Positions 17,128 through 26,337 of a stretch of DNA of 64,000 nucleotides are shown piece after piece. Source of the stretch: Bacteroidaceae bacterium (GTDB lineage Bacteria > Bacteroidota > Bacteroidia > Bacteroidales > Bacteroidaceae); assembly GCA_017557635.1 (NCBI GenBank), contig JAFYYH010000008.1:1-64000 (forward strand), given 5' to 3'. Both the position numbers and the translations under genes were made by a program. A model generated the notes under the pieces. It had not been told where the DNA came from, ran no database searches, and worked only from the letters and a program-made list of their open reading frames with translations. Each line of letters begins with the position of its first letter. Within the stretch, counting starts at the first letter, position 1.

Positions 17128-18171
17128 TTAATTCCTGAATGTGTAGAACCAGTAGTATGTCTGGTGGTAGTCGATGAAGGTTGAGTTGGCCTGGAACTGA
17201 CGGGGCTCAAATTCCAGCGGTTCCAGTTTCTCACAGAATGAGTTGTACAAAGACTCCTCCTCGGCAAAATGCTGAGGGAACTTGGCACGGGCGGTACTGT
17301 CATTGACAATAACCAAGGCCTGCATGTAGTAACTGGGCAGAATCTTGTAACTGTCAAGGTTGATGGTATCTGCCAAAGTCTTCAAATCACCGTCCAGAAG
17401 ACATGATGCAAGATAAGCCTGATCGTTATCGATCTCCTTTAGAGACTTGGACAGTGCCTTGGGATCAGATATGTTGAAACAGAACAGGAACTCTCCTATC
17501 TGACTTCCGGCAGGATTCGGTTTGGGAGGCATCTGCAAGAGGGCCTTGGCACGCAGTAAATCGATGCCGGGGTCTGACTCTTCCTCAAATCGGCCCAAGT
17601 CCAGAAGACGCTCATACTCACCCTCATTATAGAGTTGCTCCATGCGGAGACGACGGTGAAGATTCTCGTCGGTATTACCCAGATAGGATGTAATGGCAAA
17701 AAGCAGCGACAGGATCAGAAGGTTTCCGGCCAAGGTACGCGGGCGGTCATTGTATTCTGATTTAGGAACCGATGCTACTATCTTGCATATCAGGAAGAGT
17801 ACAAACAGAAAAGAGCCCGATACAATCCACACGGTAAGGCTTTGGCCGAACACAGACTCCCCGTCATATCCTGTAATGACACCCAGGAATGCTGCTGAGA
17901 GCAGATAATTGCAGGCATATAGTCCTTTCTTGAAACGCAGTACGAGTCTGCCCGGGATGGCAAGCAGCAACGCTATCACCGTCAATGCCAGGCTGACCAC
18001 GAAATGATGGTTGAACATCCATATCCTCAAACCGTTACCTTCAGAAAACAGGAATCTGTTTTCGGCCCATAACAGTTCTCTTTGGAAGAAATACAGCCAG
18101 CAGAACGCGAATGCTGCGAAGAGTATTCCGCACAGCCAGCGCACGCACTTGTCACAAGACTTTTTTTCCAT
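17128..18171 (-). CDS. Multi-pass membrane protein, probably DUF6057 family
   Basis: 347 residues. Four or five hydrophobic segments (about 11-28, 55-75, 86-102, 110-130, 148-165) are followed by a soluble C-terminal half with TPR-like helices (EGEYERLLDLGRFEE, DPGIDLLRAKALLQM). The pattern resembles the DUF6057 membrane proteins of Bacteroides, but I assign that family from memory. Its start lies inside the end of glgB (20-bp overlap), making it the last gene of a six-gene operon. No enzymatic motif is visible. Confidence 0.65.
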   Translation of the reverse strand: MEKKSCDKCVRWLCGILFAAFAFCWLYFFQRELLWAENRFLFSEGNGLRIWMFNHHFVVSLALTVIALLLAIPGRLVLRFKKGLYACNYLLSAAFLGVITGYDGESVFGQSLTVWIVSGSFLFVLFLICKIVASVPKSEYNDRPRTLAGNLLILSLLFAITSYLGNTDENLHRRLRMEQLYNEGEYERLLDLGRFEEESDPGIDLLRAKALLQMPPKPNPAGSQIGEFLFCFNISDPKALSKSLKEIDNDQAYLASCLLDGDLKTLADTINLDSYKILPSYYMQALVIVNDSTARAKFPQHFAEEESLYNSFCEKLEPLEFEPRQFQANSTFIDYHQTYYWFYTFRN

Positions 18172-20176
18172 TGTTCCTTACCTTTTTCAATACCATTGCC
18201 GAACGTGCGGGCAAATAGAGTTTCAGCCACTCTTTGCGCACCTTTTTATATAAGGGATCCGCCAGGGTGAAATGCTCAACATTGTCATCTACCCTGCCAT
18301 ATCCTCCAAACTCAATACTGTCACTGTCCAAAACGGTCTTATAAGAGCCTCTGGGTACAAGGAAACCGTAATCAGAGAATGAACGTACTGGATTGAAATT
18401 GAATACGAATACCAGGTCACCGCGTCCGAAAGCCAGAACCTGGTCTCCGTCATTGTGCCAGTACTCCACCACGTCTTTCTTCTGATAATCCTTTACTGAG
18501 CCGATGAGCCTGATCAGCGCACGGTCAAAATCACCCAGCCATGAGTATGCCAGCTGTTTGTTGTCGATGAGACTCCACTGGCGGCGGGCGTACTTATGAC
18601 TCCAGCCGTTACCCTCGCGCGGGAAATCAATCCACTCGGGATGTCCGAACTCATTACCCATGAAATTCAGATAACCACCGTTTATTGTCGATGCCGTAAT
18701 CAGCCTTATCATCTTATGCAGCGCGATACCGCGTGCCGTCACGTCATTACCTCCGTCCTTGGTGAAATGCCAGTACATATCGGCATCTATCAGACGGAAT
18801 ATGACGGTCTTATCACCCACCAGAGCCTGGTCATGGCTCTCGACGTATGATATGGTCTTCTCATCTTTACGGCGGTTTGTAACCTCCCAGAATATGCCGG
18901 CCATGGACCAGTCCTCATCCTTCTTTTCCTTGATGGTCTTGATCCAATAGTCCGGTATGTTCATAGCCAGACGGTAATCGAATCCAAAACCGCCGTCATC
19001 AAAAGGCGCAGCCAGTCCGGGCATGCCGCTCACCTCTTCTGCAATGGTGATAGCATTGGGATTGAAATCGTGTATGAGCCTGTTGGCGAGCATCAGGTAG
19101 CATATGGCGTCATCATCCTGATGTCCGTTGAAGTAGTCGTCATAGTTGCAGAATGCCTCACCCAGTCCGTGACTGTAGTAAAGCATGGATGTGACACCGT
19201 CAAAACGGTATCCGTCAAAATGGAACTCGTCAAGCCAGTACTTGCAGTTGGAGAGCAGGTAGTGAAGCACCTGACTCTTGCCGTAGTCAAAGCAGAGCGA
19301 GCCCCATGCGGAGTGTTCATGACGGTCACCGGGCAGGAAATACTGGTTAGGATCACCGGCCAGATTACCCAGACCCTCATACTCGTTCTTGACTGAATGC
19401 GAGTGTACAAGGTCCATGATGACCGATATGCCCATGCCGTGCGCGGCGTCAATCAGTTCCTTGAGTTCCTCAGGAGTTCCGAAACGTGATGACGGGGCAA
19501 AGAAACTGGATACGTGATAACCGAAACTGCCGTAATAGGGATGTTCCTGAATGGCCATCACCTGGATGCAGTTGTAACCGGCCGCCTTTACACGGGGCAG
19601 CACGTTATCCTTGAATTCAATATATGTACCCACTCCCTCACGCTCCTGCGCCATACCTACGTGGCACTCATATATGAGCAGCGGATCCTGCTTGGGCTTG
19701 AAATCATTATGCTTGAACTGATACTCCTGAGCTGGATCCCAGACCTGAGCTGAGAATATCTTGGAGTTGCTGTCCTGAACCACTCTGCGGCACCAGGCCG
19801 GAATACGGTCACCTTGACCGCCGTTCCATTTGACACGCATCTTGTAATGCTGTCCGTGACCTATCATTCCCAGCGGTATATGAAGTTCCCAGTCACCGGC
19901 CTCATTGATACGTTTGAGGCGGAAACGTTCCTGCTCCTCCCAGCCGGAGAAATCACCTATCAGGTAAATGTCGGTAGCATTGGGAGCCCACTCCCTGAAT
20001 ACCCATTCGCTTTTGGTGCGCTGCAGTCCGTAATAGAGATAGCCTGAGGCGAAATCCTTAAGGCTCATCTTTCCGCCGGTAAGCTGGCTTTCACGCCACA
20101 GGGCGTGATCATGCCTACCTTCAATGGCACCTGTATAGGGTGTCAGCCAAGGGTCATTCTCTATTATCTTCAACAT
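18152..20176 (-). CDS. glgB: 1,4-alpha-glucan branching enzyme (GH13)
   Basis: 674 residues, of the eukaryote-like GH13_8 subtype rather than the E. coli type. It has an N-terminal CBM48 (about 50-145, with WVFREWAPNATDIYLIGDF), a catalytic barrel (about 165-520), and a C-terminal beta domain ending near residue 665. The conserved regions are DLVHSH, DGYRFDGVTSM with nucleophile Asp326, AEEVSGMPG with acid Glu380/381, and YVESHDQ. It makes the alpha-1,6 branches of glycogen. It overlaps the YhcH gene by 7 bp upstream and the DUF6057-like gene by 20 bp downstream. Other glycogen genes are not in the window. Confidence 0.95.
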   Translation of the reverse strand: MLKIIENDPWLTPYTGAIEGRHDHALWRESQLTGGKMSLKDFASGYLYYGLQRTKSEWVFREWAPNATDIYLIGDFSGWEEQERFRLKRINEAGDWELHIPLGMIGHGQHYKMRVKWNGGQGDRIPAWCRRVVQDSNSKIFSAQVWDPAQEYQFKHNDFKPKQDPLLIYECHVGMAQEREGVGTYIEFKDNVLPRVKAAGYNCIQVMAIQEHPYYGSFGYHVSSFFAPSSRFGTPEELKELIDAAHGMGISVIMDLVHSHSVKNEYEGLGNLAGDPNQYFLPGDRHEHSAWGSLCFDYGKSQVLHYLLSNCKYWLDEFHFDGYRFDGVTSMLYYSHGLGEAFCNYDDYFNGHQDDDAICYLMLANRLIHDFNPNAITIAEEVSGMPGLAAPFDDGGFGFDYRLAMNIPDYWIKTIKEKKDEDWSMAGIFWEVTNRRKDEKTISYVESHDQALVGDKTVIFRLIDADMYWHFTKDGGNDVTARGIALHKMIRLITASTINGGYLNFMGNEFGHPEWIDFPREGNGWSHKYARRQWSLIDNKQLAYSWLGDFDRALIRLIGSVKDYQKKDVVEYWHNDGDQVLAFGRGDLVFVFNFNPVRSFSDYGFLVPRGSYKTVLDSDSIEFGGYGRVDDNVEHFTLADPLYKKVRKEWLKLYLPARSAMVLKKVRNNGKKVL

Positions 20177-20622
20177 GGCTTGCGTATTTTGACTATAAGT
20201 TTAAGAATACCGTCTTTTGTGATGGCCGGAGCATGTCCCTCACCGGGAAAGAACACAGTGAACATACCCCTCCTTACATTTAGATATGTATCGCACTGTC
20301 CCGGAAAGAAGGCCACATCCCTATCGGCGCTGTACGGCTCTGAAGGGGCCGGCATGAAAGGGGCCGATATGAATCCCATCTCCTCATCGCATGAAATGGG
20401 AACCTGTATGTCGATATACTCCTTATGTGCCTCTATACGTGCCTCCTGACGCGTCTGGGCATCCTGGCGGTTTACATTGACAAAAAGGTCATCCCCCTGC
20501 AGCTCTATCCTGCCCGGCTTAAGGGTTGAGAGATCGGTCTTACGGAAGAAATCCAGAACCTTATCCATCAACGGGCTTATGTTTCCGTAGCTTCCAAGTC
20601 TGTCAAGTGTATCCAGTATCAT
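20170..20622 (-). CDS. YhcH/YjgK/YiaL family protein
   Basis: 150 residues, a single cupin-like beta-barrel domain of the family that includes EbgC and TabA. Conserved residues include RxEAHKEYIDIQV near the middle and FFPGEGHAP towards the C-terminus. Glu and His residues of these motifs bind a metal in characterised members. Family members act on sugars or influence sugar anomers, but the substrate here is unknown. It sits 4 bp after the MORN gene and overlaps glgB by 7 bp, so a sugar or glycogen-related job is plausible. Confidence 0.85.
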   Translation of the reverse strand: MILDTLDRLGSYGNISPLMDKVLDFFRKTDLSTLKPGRIELQGDDLFVNVNRQDAQTRQEARIEAHKEYIDIQVPISCDEEMGFISAPFMPAPSEPYSADRDVAFFPGQCDTYLNVRRGMFTVFFPGEGHAPAITKDGILKLIVKIRKPC

Positions 20623-20626
20623 AGTT

Positions 20627-21652
20627 TCAATATATTATCGTTCTTATCTTTTTTCCTGACTTATCCATCACTGTGAATGTTCCGGTGCGGAATCCCTCCT
20701 TGAAGACACCCTCCAGACGGGTGCCGTCGGCCTCCTCGACAAGTCCCTTGCCGTCCACGACACCGTTCACGAAGGTTCCTTTGAACTTGGTGCCGTCGGC
20801 CAGACTCATGGAACCCTCACCCCAGGGAACGTCATTGAGCCATTCACCGTAGTATTTGTCACCGTTACCCCACTCCATCTGGCCTTTTCCTTCACGGCGG
20901 TTCTCTTTCCACTCGCCGTCATATACTGAACCGTCGGCCCAAGAATAAACGCCCTTGCCGTCGGCCATGCCGTTACGCAACGAGCCCTTGTATGAATCAC
21001 CGTTGGCAAAAGTGTATTCGCCGTTGCCGGCAATCAGTCCGCCGCGGAACTGTCCCTTATACGTATCGCCGTTGGGCAAGGTGCAGATGCCGTTGCCGTC
21101 CTCCAGATCATTCTGCCATGAACCGCTGTAGCAATAGCCCTTGCTTTTGTATTCACCCTGTCCTTCGCGCAATCCGTTAATCCAGGAACCACGGTACTCG
21201 GAACTGTCACACCAGCACATCAGGCCTGTTCCCTGACGCTGGTTTCCCTTCCATTCACCGGAGTAGTATGAGCCGTCGGCCCACATGTAAACGCCCTTGC
21301 CGCTGCGCTCATCGGATGCCCAGCCGCCCTTGTACACATCACCCGATGCATACTGGAGTTCACCTTCACCGGTACGGAGATTGTTGTCCCAGAAACCCAG
21401 GTAGAGATCTCCATTGGCATAATGGCATATACCTACACCCTTTCGATATCCTTTCTCATACGCACCCTCGTAGACATCGCCGTTGGCATGATCCGTACGA
21501 CCGGTGCCATAGGGTTTGCGCAGTCTCATCTGGCCGGTATAGACGGAGCCGTCGTTAAGCACAAGACGGTTTTTTATGCTGTCCTGCCTTGCAGCGGCCG
21601 GAAGACTTAAAACAAAGAGTGTCAGGAAAAGTATGTTAAGTCTATGCTTCAT
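20627..21652 (-). CDS. Exported MORN-repeat protein
   Basis: 341 residues. A signal peptide (about 1-22, ...LPAAARQ) is followed by about 13 consecutive MORN repeats of 23 residues (about 37-335), each of the form xYxGxWxxGxRxGxGxxxxxDGx; repeat 6 is slightly shorter. The repeats cover essentially the whole mature protein, so there is no attached enzyme domain. MORN arrays form elongated beta-structures that bind lipids or proteins; its export points to an envelope scaffold. The start ATG overlaps the kdsB stop by 4 bp (ATGA), so translation is probably coupled. Confidence 0.9.
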   Translation of the reverse strand: MKHRLNILFLTLFVLSLPAAARQDSIKNRLVLNDGSVYTGQMRLRKPYGTGRTDHANGDVYEGAYEKGYRKGVGICHYANGDLYLGFWDNNLRTGEGELQYASGDVYKGGWASDERSGKGVYMWADGSYYSGEWKGNQRQGTGLMCWCDSSEYRGSWINGLREGQGEYKSKGYCYSGSWQNDLEDGNGICTLPNGDTYKGQFRGGLIAGNGEYTFANGDSYKGSLRNGMADGKGVYSWADGSVYDGEWKENRREGKGQMEWGNGDKYYGEWLNDVPWGEGSMSLADGTKFKGTFVNGVVDGKGLVEEADGTRLEGVFKEGFRTGTFTVMDKSGKKIRTIIY

Positions 21653-22404
21653 ATTGAATGTTCCTTCAGAAAGACCTCGGCTGCAGCCAGGTCATCGGGT
21701 GTATCTATGCCGATGGTCTCGACATCAGTCACTCCCACTTTGATACGGTAGCCGGCAGAGAGCCAGCGGAGCTGCTCCAGACTCTCGGCCTTTTCAAGCG
21801 GAGCCTGAGGGAGTTCAGTAACAGCCTTAAGCACATCGGCCTTGAATGCATAGAGTCCGATATGTTTGTAGTATGTGTGACGTGAGGGCCACTCCTCCTG
21901 AGGAATGCCTCTCAGATACGGAATTACGCTGCGGCTGAAATAGAGTGCGTTCCAGTTGTCATCGACCACCACCTTGGGGCTGTTGGGATTGGCAACCTTT
22001 TCAAACGGAGTATCTGGTGTAAACGGCTTGACAAGAGTGGCAATATCCGTATCGGGGGTATCAAACAGACTCTTGATTGTCTGAAGCTGAGACGGCTGTA
22101 TAAACGGCTCATCACCCTGTATGTTCACAACGACATCGGCCTTTACTCCACACTTGCAGAATGCCTCGAAACAACGGTCCGTTCCGCTCTTGTGATCAGT
22201 TCTTGTCATTATTGGAGTAAAACCTCCGTCCTTTACCGCATTGAATATACGTTCGTCATCAGTTGCCACGAAGACGTGGTCAAACACTTTGCTTGCCTGC
22301 TCGCAGACGCGGATAATCACCGGTTTGCCGCCTAATACCGCAAGCGGTTTGGCCGGAAAACGCGTTGAAGCGTAGCGCGCAGGTATGATTGCTGCAAATT
22401 CCAT
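21649..22404 (-). CDS. kdsB: 3-deoxy-manno-octulosonate cytidylyltransferase
   Basis: 251 residues, full length. It activates KDO with CTP for lipopolysaccharide inner-core synthesis in the cytoplasm. The nucleotide-binding N-terminus reads IIPARYASTRFPAKPL. The family motifs VNIQGDEPF, SRSVIPY and HIGLYAF are present, and the C-terminus has SLEQLRWL. It overlaps the PBP1A stop by one base upstream and the MORN start by four bases downstream, tying LPS synthesis to cell-wall synthesis in one operon. Confidence 0.96.
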   Translation of the reverse strand: MEFAAIIPARYASTRFPAKPLAVLGGKPVIIRVCEQASKVFDHVFVATDDERIFNAVKDGGFTPIMTRTDHKSGTDRCFEAFCKCGVKADVVVNIQGDEPFIQPSQLQTIKSLFDTPDTDIATLVKPFTPDTPFEKVANPNSPKVVVDDNWNALYFSRSVIPYLRGIPQEEWPSRHTYYKHIGLYAFKADVLKAVTELPQAPLEKAESLEQLRWLSAGYRIKVGVTDVETIGIDTPDDLAAAEVFLKEHSI

Positions 22405-24752
22405 CAGAAAGATTCTATTGAGTAGTTATCCATTGTTTCACCGTCGGAGTCAAGGAATCCGCCACACGGATCATAATCCTCGGGTATATCGAATTTTGCG
22501 CTCGGCAGATAACCCAGCACGGCCGAATCGGCATAAACCTTATCCATGAACATACCGAATACGGGAAGTGCGGCGTGAGCACCCTGACCGTGGTCCATAT
22601 CATCAAAGTGGATGTCACGGTCCTCACCTCCTACCCAGCATCCTGCTACAAGGTCAGGTGTGTATCCCATGAACCATGCATCGGAGTGGTTATCGGTTGT
22701 TCCTGTCTTACCGGCACAGGCTACCTTACTGAATGTGGGGAACAGACGTGAACTGCGCAGACGCGTTCCGGTTCCCTCCTCGACTACGGCACGCATCATG
22801 TCAACCATCTTGAAGGATGACTCCTCGCTTATAACCTCGTTACTGTGGGCGGTGAAGCGGGCGAGCACATTACCCTCGGCATCCTCAATACGTGTCACAT
22901 AAAGGGGATTAGTACGTATGCCGTGGTTCACGAATGCTGTGTATGCACTTACCATCTCCTGGACCGATACGTCACATGTGCCCAGGCAGAGTGACAGGAC
23001 AGGTTCGATGGCCTGGTTGCGCAGACCGAACTCGTGCAGAAGATTCACGAACGCATACGGGCTGAGCTGTGCCATAAGCCAGGCTGTCACGTTGTTGTTG
23101 GAACGTGAAAGGCCCCACTTGAGTGTAACAAGCTGTCCAAGCATGGACTTTCCGTCATCCTTGGGCTGCCATATCTGACCTGATTCGGTAAGTATCGTCT
23201 GAGTCTCGTTTACACACTGGTCACAGGGTGAAAAACCGCTCTCCATAGCCAATGAATAGAGGTACGGTTTCATTGTAGAACCTACCTGACGACGTCCCAT
23301 GGTGACCATATCATACTGGAAGGCCCGATAATCGGGACCACCTACGTAGGCACGTACGAATCCTGTTCTGGGCTCCATACACATAAACCCTGTTCGCAGG
23401 TAGAATTTCATGTATCGGAGTGAATCCATCGGTGTCAGCACAGTGTCAATGTAACCGTCATATGAGAACACTGACATCTGACACGGAGTATCAAACACCT
23501 TACGGATGGAATCTTCTGAAACGCCCTTGGCATTCAGGCCGCGGTAGCGGTCTGTATCCCTCATAGCGCGGTCCATTATGCGCTTGACCTCGTCGGCCGA
23601 AATCTTATTTGTAAACGGAGCCGTTTTGAGCCCGCGCTTGGCCTCAAAGAAGTCGGGCTGCAGATAATCCTGCAACTGGGCGGCCACAGCCTCCTCGGCG
23701 TACTGCTGCATGCGGGAGTCAATGGTTACGTAAACCTTAAGACCGTCCGTGTACAGATTGTATGGCTCACCGTTCTGGTTCAGGTTCTTGTTACACCAGC
23801 CGAACAGCGGATCCATCTCCCAGTCAATGGAATCCTCATAGAACTGCTGCATCTGCCATCCGCGATAATTTTCACGGACCGGTTTCTGCTTTCTCATGAT
23901 TGAGCGCAGATACTCACGGAAATATGTAGCCTGACCGACTGCATGGTCAACCTTATGGTAGTTCAGAACCAGTTCTGTGGCCTGGAGTGAATCAGTCTCC
24001 GCCTCTGCCAGGAATCCGGCTTTCTCCATCTGGCTCAGCACCACATTGCGGCGCTCTCTGGTTCTTTCCGGTCTGCGAAGAGGATTGTAAAGCGATGAGT
24101 TCTTGCACATTCCCACAAGCATGGCCGATTCCTCTGCGTTGAGCTCTGAAGGAAGTTTGCCGAAATATGTTCTGGCAGCGGTATGAATACCTATGGCACG
24201 GTTGCCGAAATCATATTTGTTGAGGTAAAGCGTAAGAATCTCCTCCTTGGTGTAGTAGCGCTCCAGTTTAACGGCAACAACCCACTCGGTAGGTTTCTGC
24301 AACGCTCTCTGGACTGAGCTGCGTGCCACATGTTCGGTATACAGCTGCTTGGCTAGCTGCTGGGTCAAGGTACTACCGCCGCCGGCGCTGCGCTGCTGCA
24401 GTATGACGCGTTTTACGATTGCCCTAACGAGAGCCTTAAGGTCAATGCCTGAGTGTTCCTGAAAACGGACATCCTCAGTTGCCACCAGAGCCTTGACAAG
24501 ATATGGTGACAATTCGTCAAAATCCACCCATATGCGGTTATCCTCAGTACGGGCAAACGTACCGAGCGTAACGCCATCGGCCGATATGATCTGAGTGGCG
24601 AACTTGTCGATAGGATTCTCAAGATCCTCGACTGAAGGAGTATTGCCTATCCACCCCTTGCTCAAGCCGCAGAAAATCAGATATACGGTAAGGACTCCGA
24701 CTACAAACAACAGCCATAATCCCAAAAGAACACGCTTTACAGTCTTGCTCAT
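22404..24752 (-). CDS. mrcA: Bifunctional penicillin-binding protein 1A
   Basis: 782 residues. A cytoplasmic N-terminus and one membrane anchor (about 8-30) precede a GT51 glycosyltransferase domain (about 55-235). That domain has catalytic Glu93 in ATEDVRFQEHSGID and the second motif GGGSTLTQQLAKQL. The transpeptidase domain (about 400-740) has the active-site Ser in VGSTMKPY, the SxN motif in SRSNNNVTAW and KTG in AGKTGTTDN. It polymerises and cross-links peptidoglycan in the periplasm. It is the first gene of the six-gene operon, with a -7 box at 24808-24815 and a short palindrome in its leader. Confidence 0.96.
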   Translation of the reverse strand: MSKTVKRVLLGLWLLFVVGVLTVYLIFCGLSKGWIGNTPSVEDLENPIDKFATQIISADGVTLGTFARTEDNRIWVDFDELSPYLVKALVATEDVRFQEHSGIDLKALVRAIVKRVILQQRSAGGGSTLTQQLAKQLYTEHVARSSVQRALQKPTEWVVAVKLERYYTKEEILTLYLNKYDFGNRAIGIHTAARTYFGKLPSELNAEESAMLVGMCKNSSLYNPLRRPERTRERRNVVLSQMEKAGFLAEAETDSLQATELVLNYHKVDHAVGQATYFREYLRSIMRKQKPVRENYRGWQMQQFYEDSIDWEMDPLFGWCNKNLNQNGEPYNLYTDGLKVYVTIDSRMQQYAEEAVAAQLQDYLQPDFFEAKRGLKTAPFTNKISADEVKRIMDRAMRDTDRYRGLNAKGVSEDSIRKVFDTPCQMSVFSYDGYIDTVLTPMDSLRYMKFYLRTGFMCMEPRTGFVRAYVGGPDYRAFQYDMVTMGRRQVGSTMKPYLYSLAMESGFSPCDQCVNETQTILTESGQIWQPKDDGKSMLGQLVTLKWGLSRSNNNVTAWLMAQLSPYAFVNLLHEFGLRNQAIEPVLSLCLGTCDVSVQEMVSAYTAFVNHGIRTNPLYVTRIEDAEGNVLARFTAHSNEVISEESSFKMVDMMRAVVEEGTGTRLRSSRLFPTFSKVACAGKTGTTDNHSDAWFMGYTPDLVAGCWVGGEDRDIHFDDMDHGQGAHAALPVFGMFMDKVYADSAVLGYLPSAKFDIPEDYDPCGGFLDSDGETMDNYSIESF

Positions 24753-24773
24753 TTCTACTTATCTTTCCAACCA

Positions 24774-24791
24774 TTTCCGGCAAGCCGGAAA
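24774..24791 (-). repeat. Perfect palindrome in the PBP1A leader
   Basis: TTTCCGGC-AA-GCCGGAAA (8-bp arms, 2-bp spacer) lies 22 bp upstream of the PBP1A start and about 10 nt after the predicted transcription start. It is either an operator-like dyad or a 5' mRNA hairpin. Confidence 0.6.
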
Positions 24792-24807
24792 ATCAAACAT
24801 TATCCTA

Positions 24808-24815
24808 CAAATTTA
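24808..24815 (-). promoter_or_regulatory. -7 box of the PBP1A-kdsB-glgB operon
   Basis: Minus-strand TAAATTTG fits TAnnTTTG. A TTG at 24832-24834 lies 16 bp upstream. The leader would be about 50 nt. Confidence 0.5.
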
Positions 24816-24910
24816 GCATAAAATCGTGGTTCAAGAAACACTCCCCATGCAAAATTTGGCATTTTAGGGAAAGTTATGAACAGACACTCTTATAGTTGTT
24901 ATTTTCTTAG

Positions 24911-24918
24911 TAATTTTG
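24911..24918 (+). promoter_or_regulatory. -7 box of the pyrBI operon
   Basis: TAATTTTG fits TAnnTTTG, about 25 bp before the pyrB ATG. The nearest TTG (24896-24898) is 12 bp upstream. I see no attenuator or leader peptide of the enteric pyrBI kind. Confidence 0.55.
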
Positions 24919-24942
24919 TGCTCCCGAACAAACTATAATCAA

Positions 24943-25863
24943 ATGGACCAAACAGGCAGAAGTCTGATTTCGCTCGAAGGGCTTGACAGAGAAGACATTC
25001 TCTGGCTCCTGGGTCACGCGGCCAAGTTCGAAGCCAGCCCCAACAGCAAGATCCTTGACGGGAAAATCGTAGCTACACTCTTCTTTGAGCCGTCCACCAG
25101 GACAAGGCTCAGTTTTGAAACCGCAGTGAACCGTTTGGGCGGACGCGTCATCGGCTTTTCCGATGCAGCCACCACCAGTTCATCCAAAGGCGAGACTCTC
25201 AAAGACACCATAATGATGGTCAGCAATTACGCCGACCTGATCATTATGCGCCACTATCTGGAGGGTGCAGCCAGGTATGCAAGCGAGGTATCACCGGTAC
25301 CCATCATCAACGCCGGTGACGGTGCCAACCAGCATCCTTCGCAGACCATGCTTGACCTCTACTCGATGCTCAAGACGCAGGGACGTCTGGATGACCTTCA
25401 CATTCACCTTGTAGGTGACCTCAAATACGGCCGTACGGTACACTCCATGCTCACCGCAATGAGATTCTTCAACCCCACCTTCCACTTCATCTCTCCCGAT
25501 GAGTTGAAGATGCCCGAGGAATACAAGGAGTACTGCCGCAACAACGGCATTAAGTTCGAGGAGCACACCCGCTTTGACGAGGAGACGATAGCCGATGCCG
25601 ATATCCTCTACATGACACGTGTCCAGCGCGAGCGCTTCACGGACCTGATGGAGTATGAGCGCGTCAAGGATATGTTCATCCTCAAGAACGACATGCTCCG
25701 TTCTGCCAAGGAGAACCTGAAGATACTGCATCCGCTTCCCCGCGTAAACGAGATAGCACAGGATGTCGACGCAAATCCCCACGCATACTACTTCCAGCAG
25801 GCCAAGAACGGTCTGTATGTACGCGAGGCACTGATCTGCAATGCACTCAACCTTCTAAAATGA
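24943..25863 (+). CDS. pyrB: Aspartate carbamoyltransferase, catalytic subunit
   Basis: 306 residues. It condenses carbamoyl phosphate with aspartate, the committed step of pyrimidine synthesis. The carbamoyl-phosphate motif is [13 protein letters not shown]; further family motifs are [48 protein letters not shown] and [10 protein letters not shown] chose the ATG at 24943: a TTG frame opens at 24916, but it overlaps the -7 box. It overlaps pyrI by 4 bp (ATGA). Confidence 0.97.
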   Translation: MDQTGRSLISLEGLDREDILWLLGHAAKFEASPNSKILDGKIVATLFFEPSTRTRLSFETAVNRLGGRVIGFSDAATTSSSKGETLKDTIMMVSNYADLIIMRHYLEGAARYASEVSPVPIINAGDGANQHPSQTMLDLYSMLKTQGRLDDLHIHLVGDLKYGRTVHSMLTAMRFFNPTFHFISPDELKMPEEYKEYCRNNGIKFEEHTRFDEETIADADILYMTRVQRERFTDLMEYERVKDMFILKNDMLRSAKENLKILHPLPRVNEIAQDVDANPHAYYFQQAKNGLYVREALICNALNLLK

Positions 25864-26333
25864 CAGATATGGAAAAGACAGGAAAATCAGAATTGCTGGT
25901 AGCGGCACTTGAGAACGGAACTGTTATAGACCATATTCCGTCAGACAAGGTTTTTGACGTAGTCAACCTTCTGGGTCTCACAAACATTGACACTCCCATC
26001 ACCATCGGCTCAAACCTGAGCAGCCGCAAGATGGGCAGCAAGGGAATCATCAAGATTGCCGACAGATACTTCTCTGAAGAGGAGTGCAGCAAGCTCTCAG
26101 TCATTGCACCTAACATCGTTCTCAACATAATCCGTGACTATGAGGTTGTAGAGAAAAAGAGGATAGCAATGCCTGACCAGGTTCGCGGCATAGTAAAGTG
26201 CGGCAATCCCAAGTGCATCACCAACCACGAGCCGATGCAGACCGTATTCGACGTGGTTGACAAGGAAAACGGAACTCTGCGCTGCAGATACTGCAACAAA
26301 GACATACATAAAGGCGAGATAAAACTCCTTTGA
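25860..26333 (+). CDS. pyrI: Aspartate carbamoyltransferase, regulatory subunit
   Basis: 157 residues. The N-terminal nucleotide-binding domain (about 10-105, with [14 protein letters not shown] and KGIIKIADR) is followed by a zinc domain whose four cysteines lie in CGNPKC and CRYC. It binds the catalytic trimers and confers allosteric control by nucleotides. The start at 25860 overlaps the pyrB stop; a second Met three codons on is an alternative. Confidence 0.96.
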   Translation: MTDMEKTGKSELLVAALENGTVIDHIPSDKVFDVVNLLGLTNIDTPITIGSNLSSRKMGSKGIIKIADRYFSEEECSKLSVIAPNIVLNIIRDYEVVEKKRIAMPDQVRGIVKCGNPKCITNHEPMQTVFDVVDKENGTLRCRYCNKDIHKGEIKLL

Positions 26334-26337
26334 GACA

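Noticed and set aside
20105-20449. Rightward frame opposite glgB and the YhcH gene
   Set aside because: It is antisense to two well-supported genes and has no recognisable content.
20627-21652. CRISPR-like tandem repeats
   Set aside because: The periodicity is protein-level MORN repeats with diverged DNA, not identical repeats with spacers.
24916-24942. TTG at 24916 as start of pyrB
   Set aside because: It overlaps the -7 box; the ATG at 24943 is downstream of the predicted transcription start.
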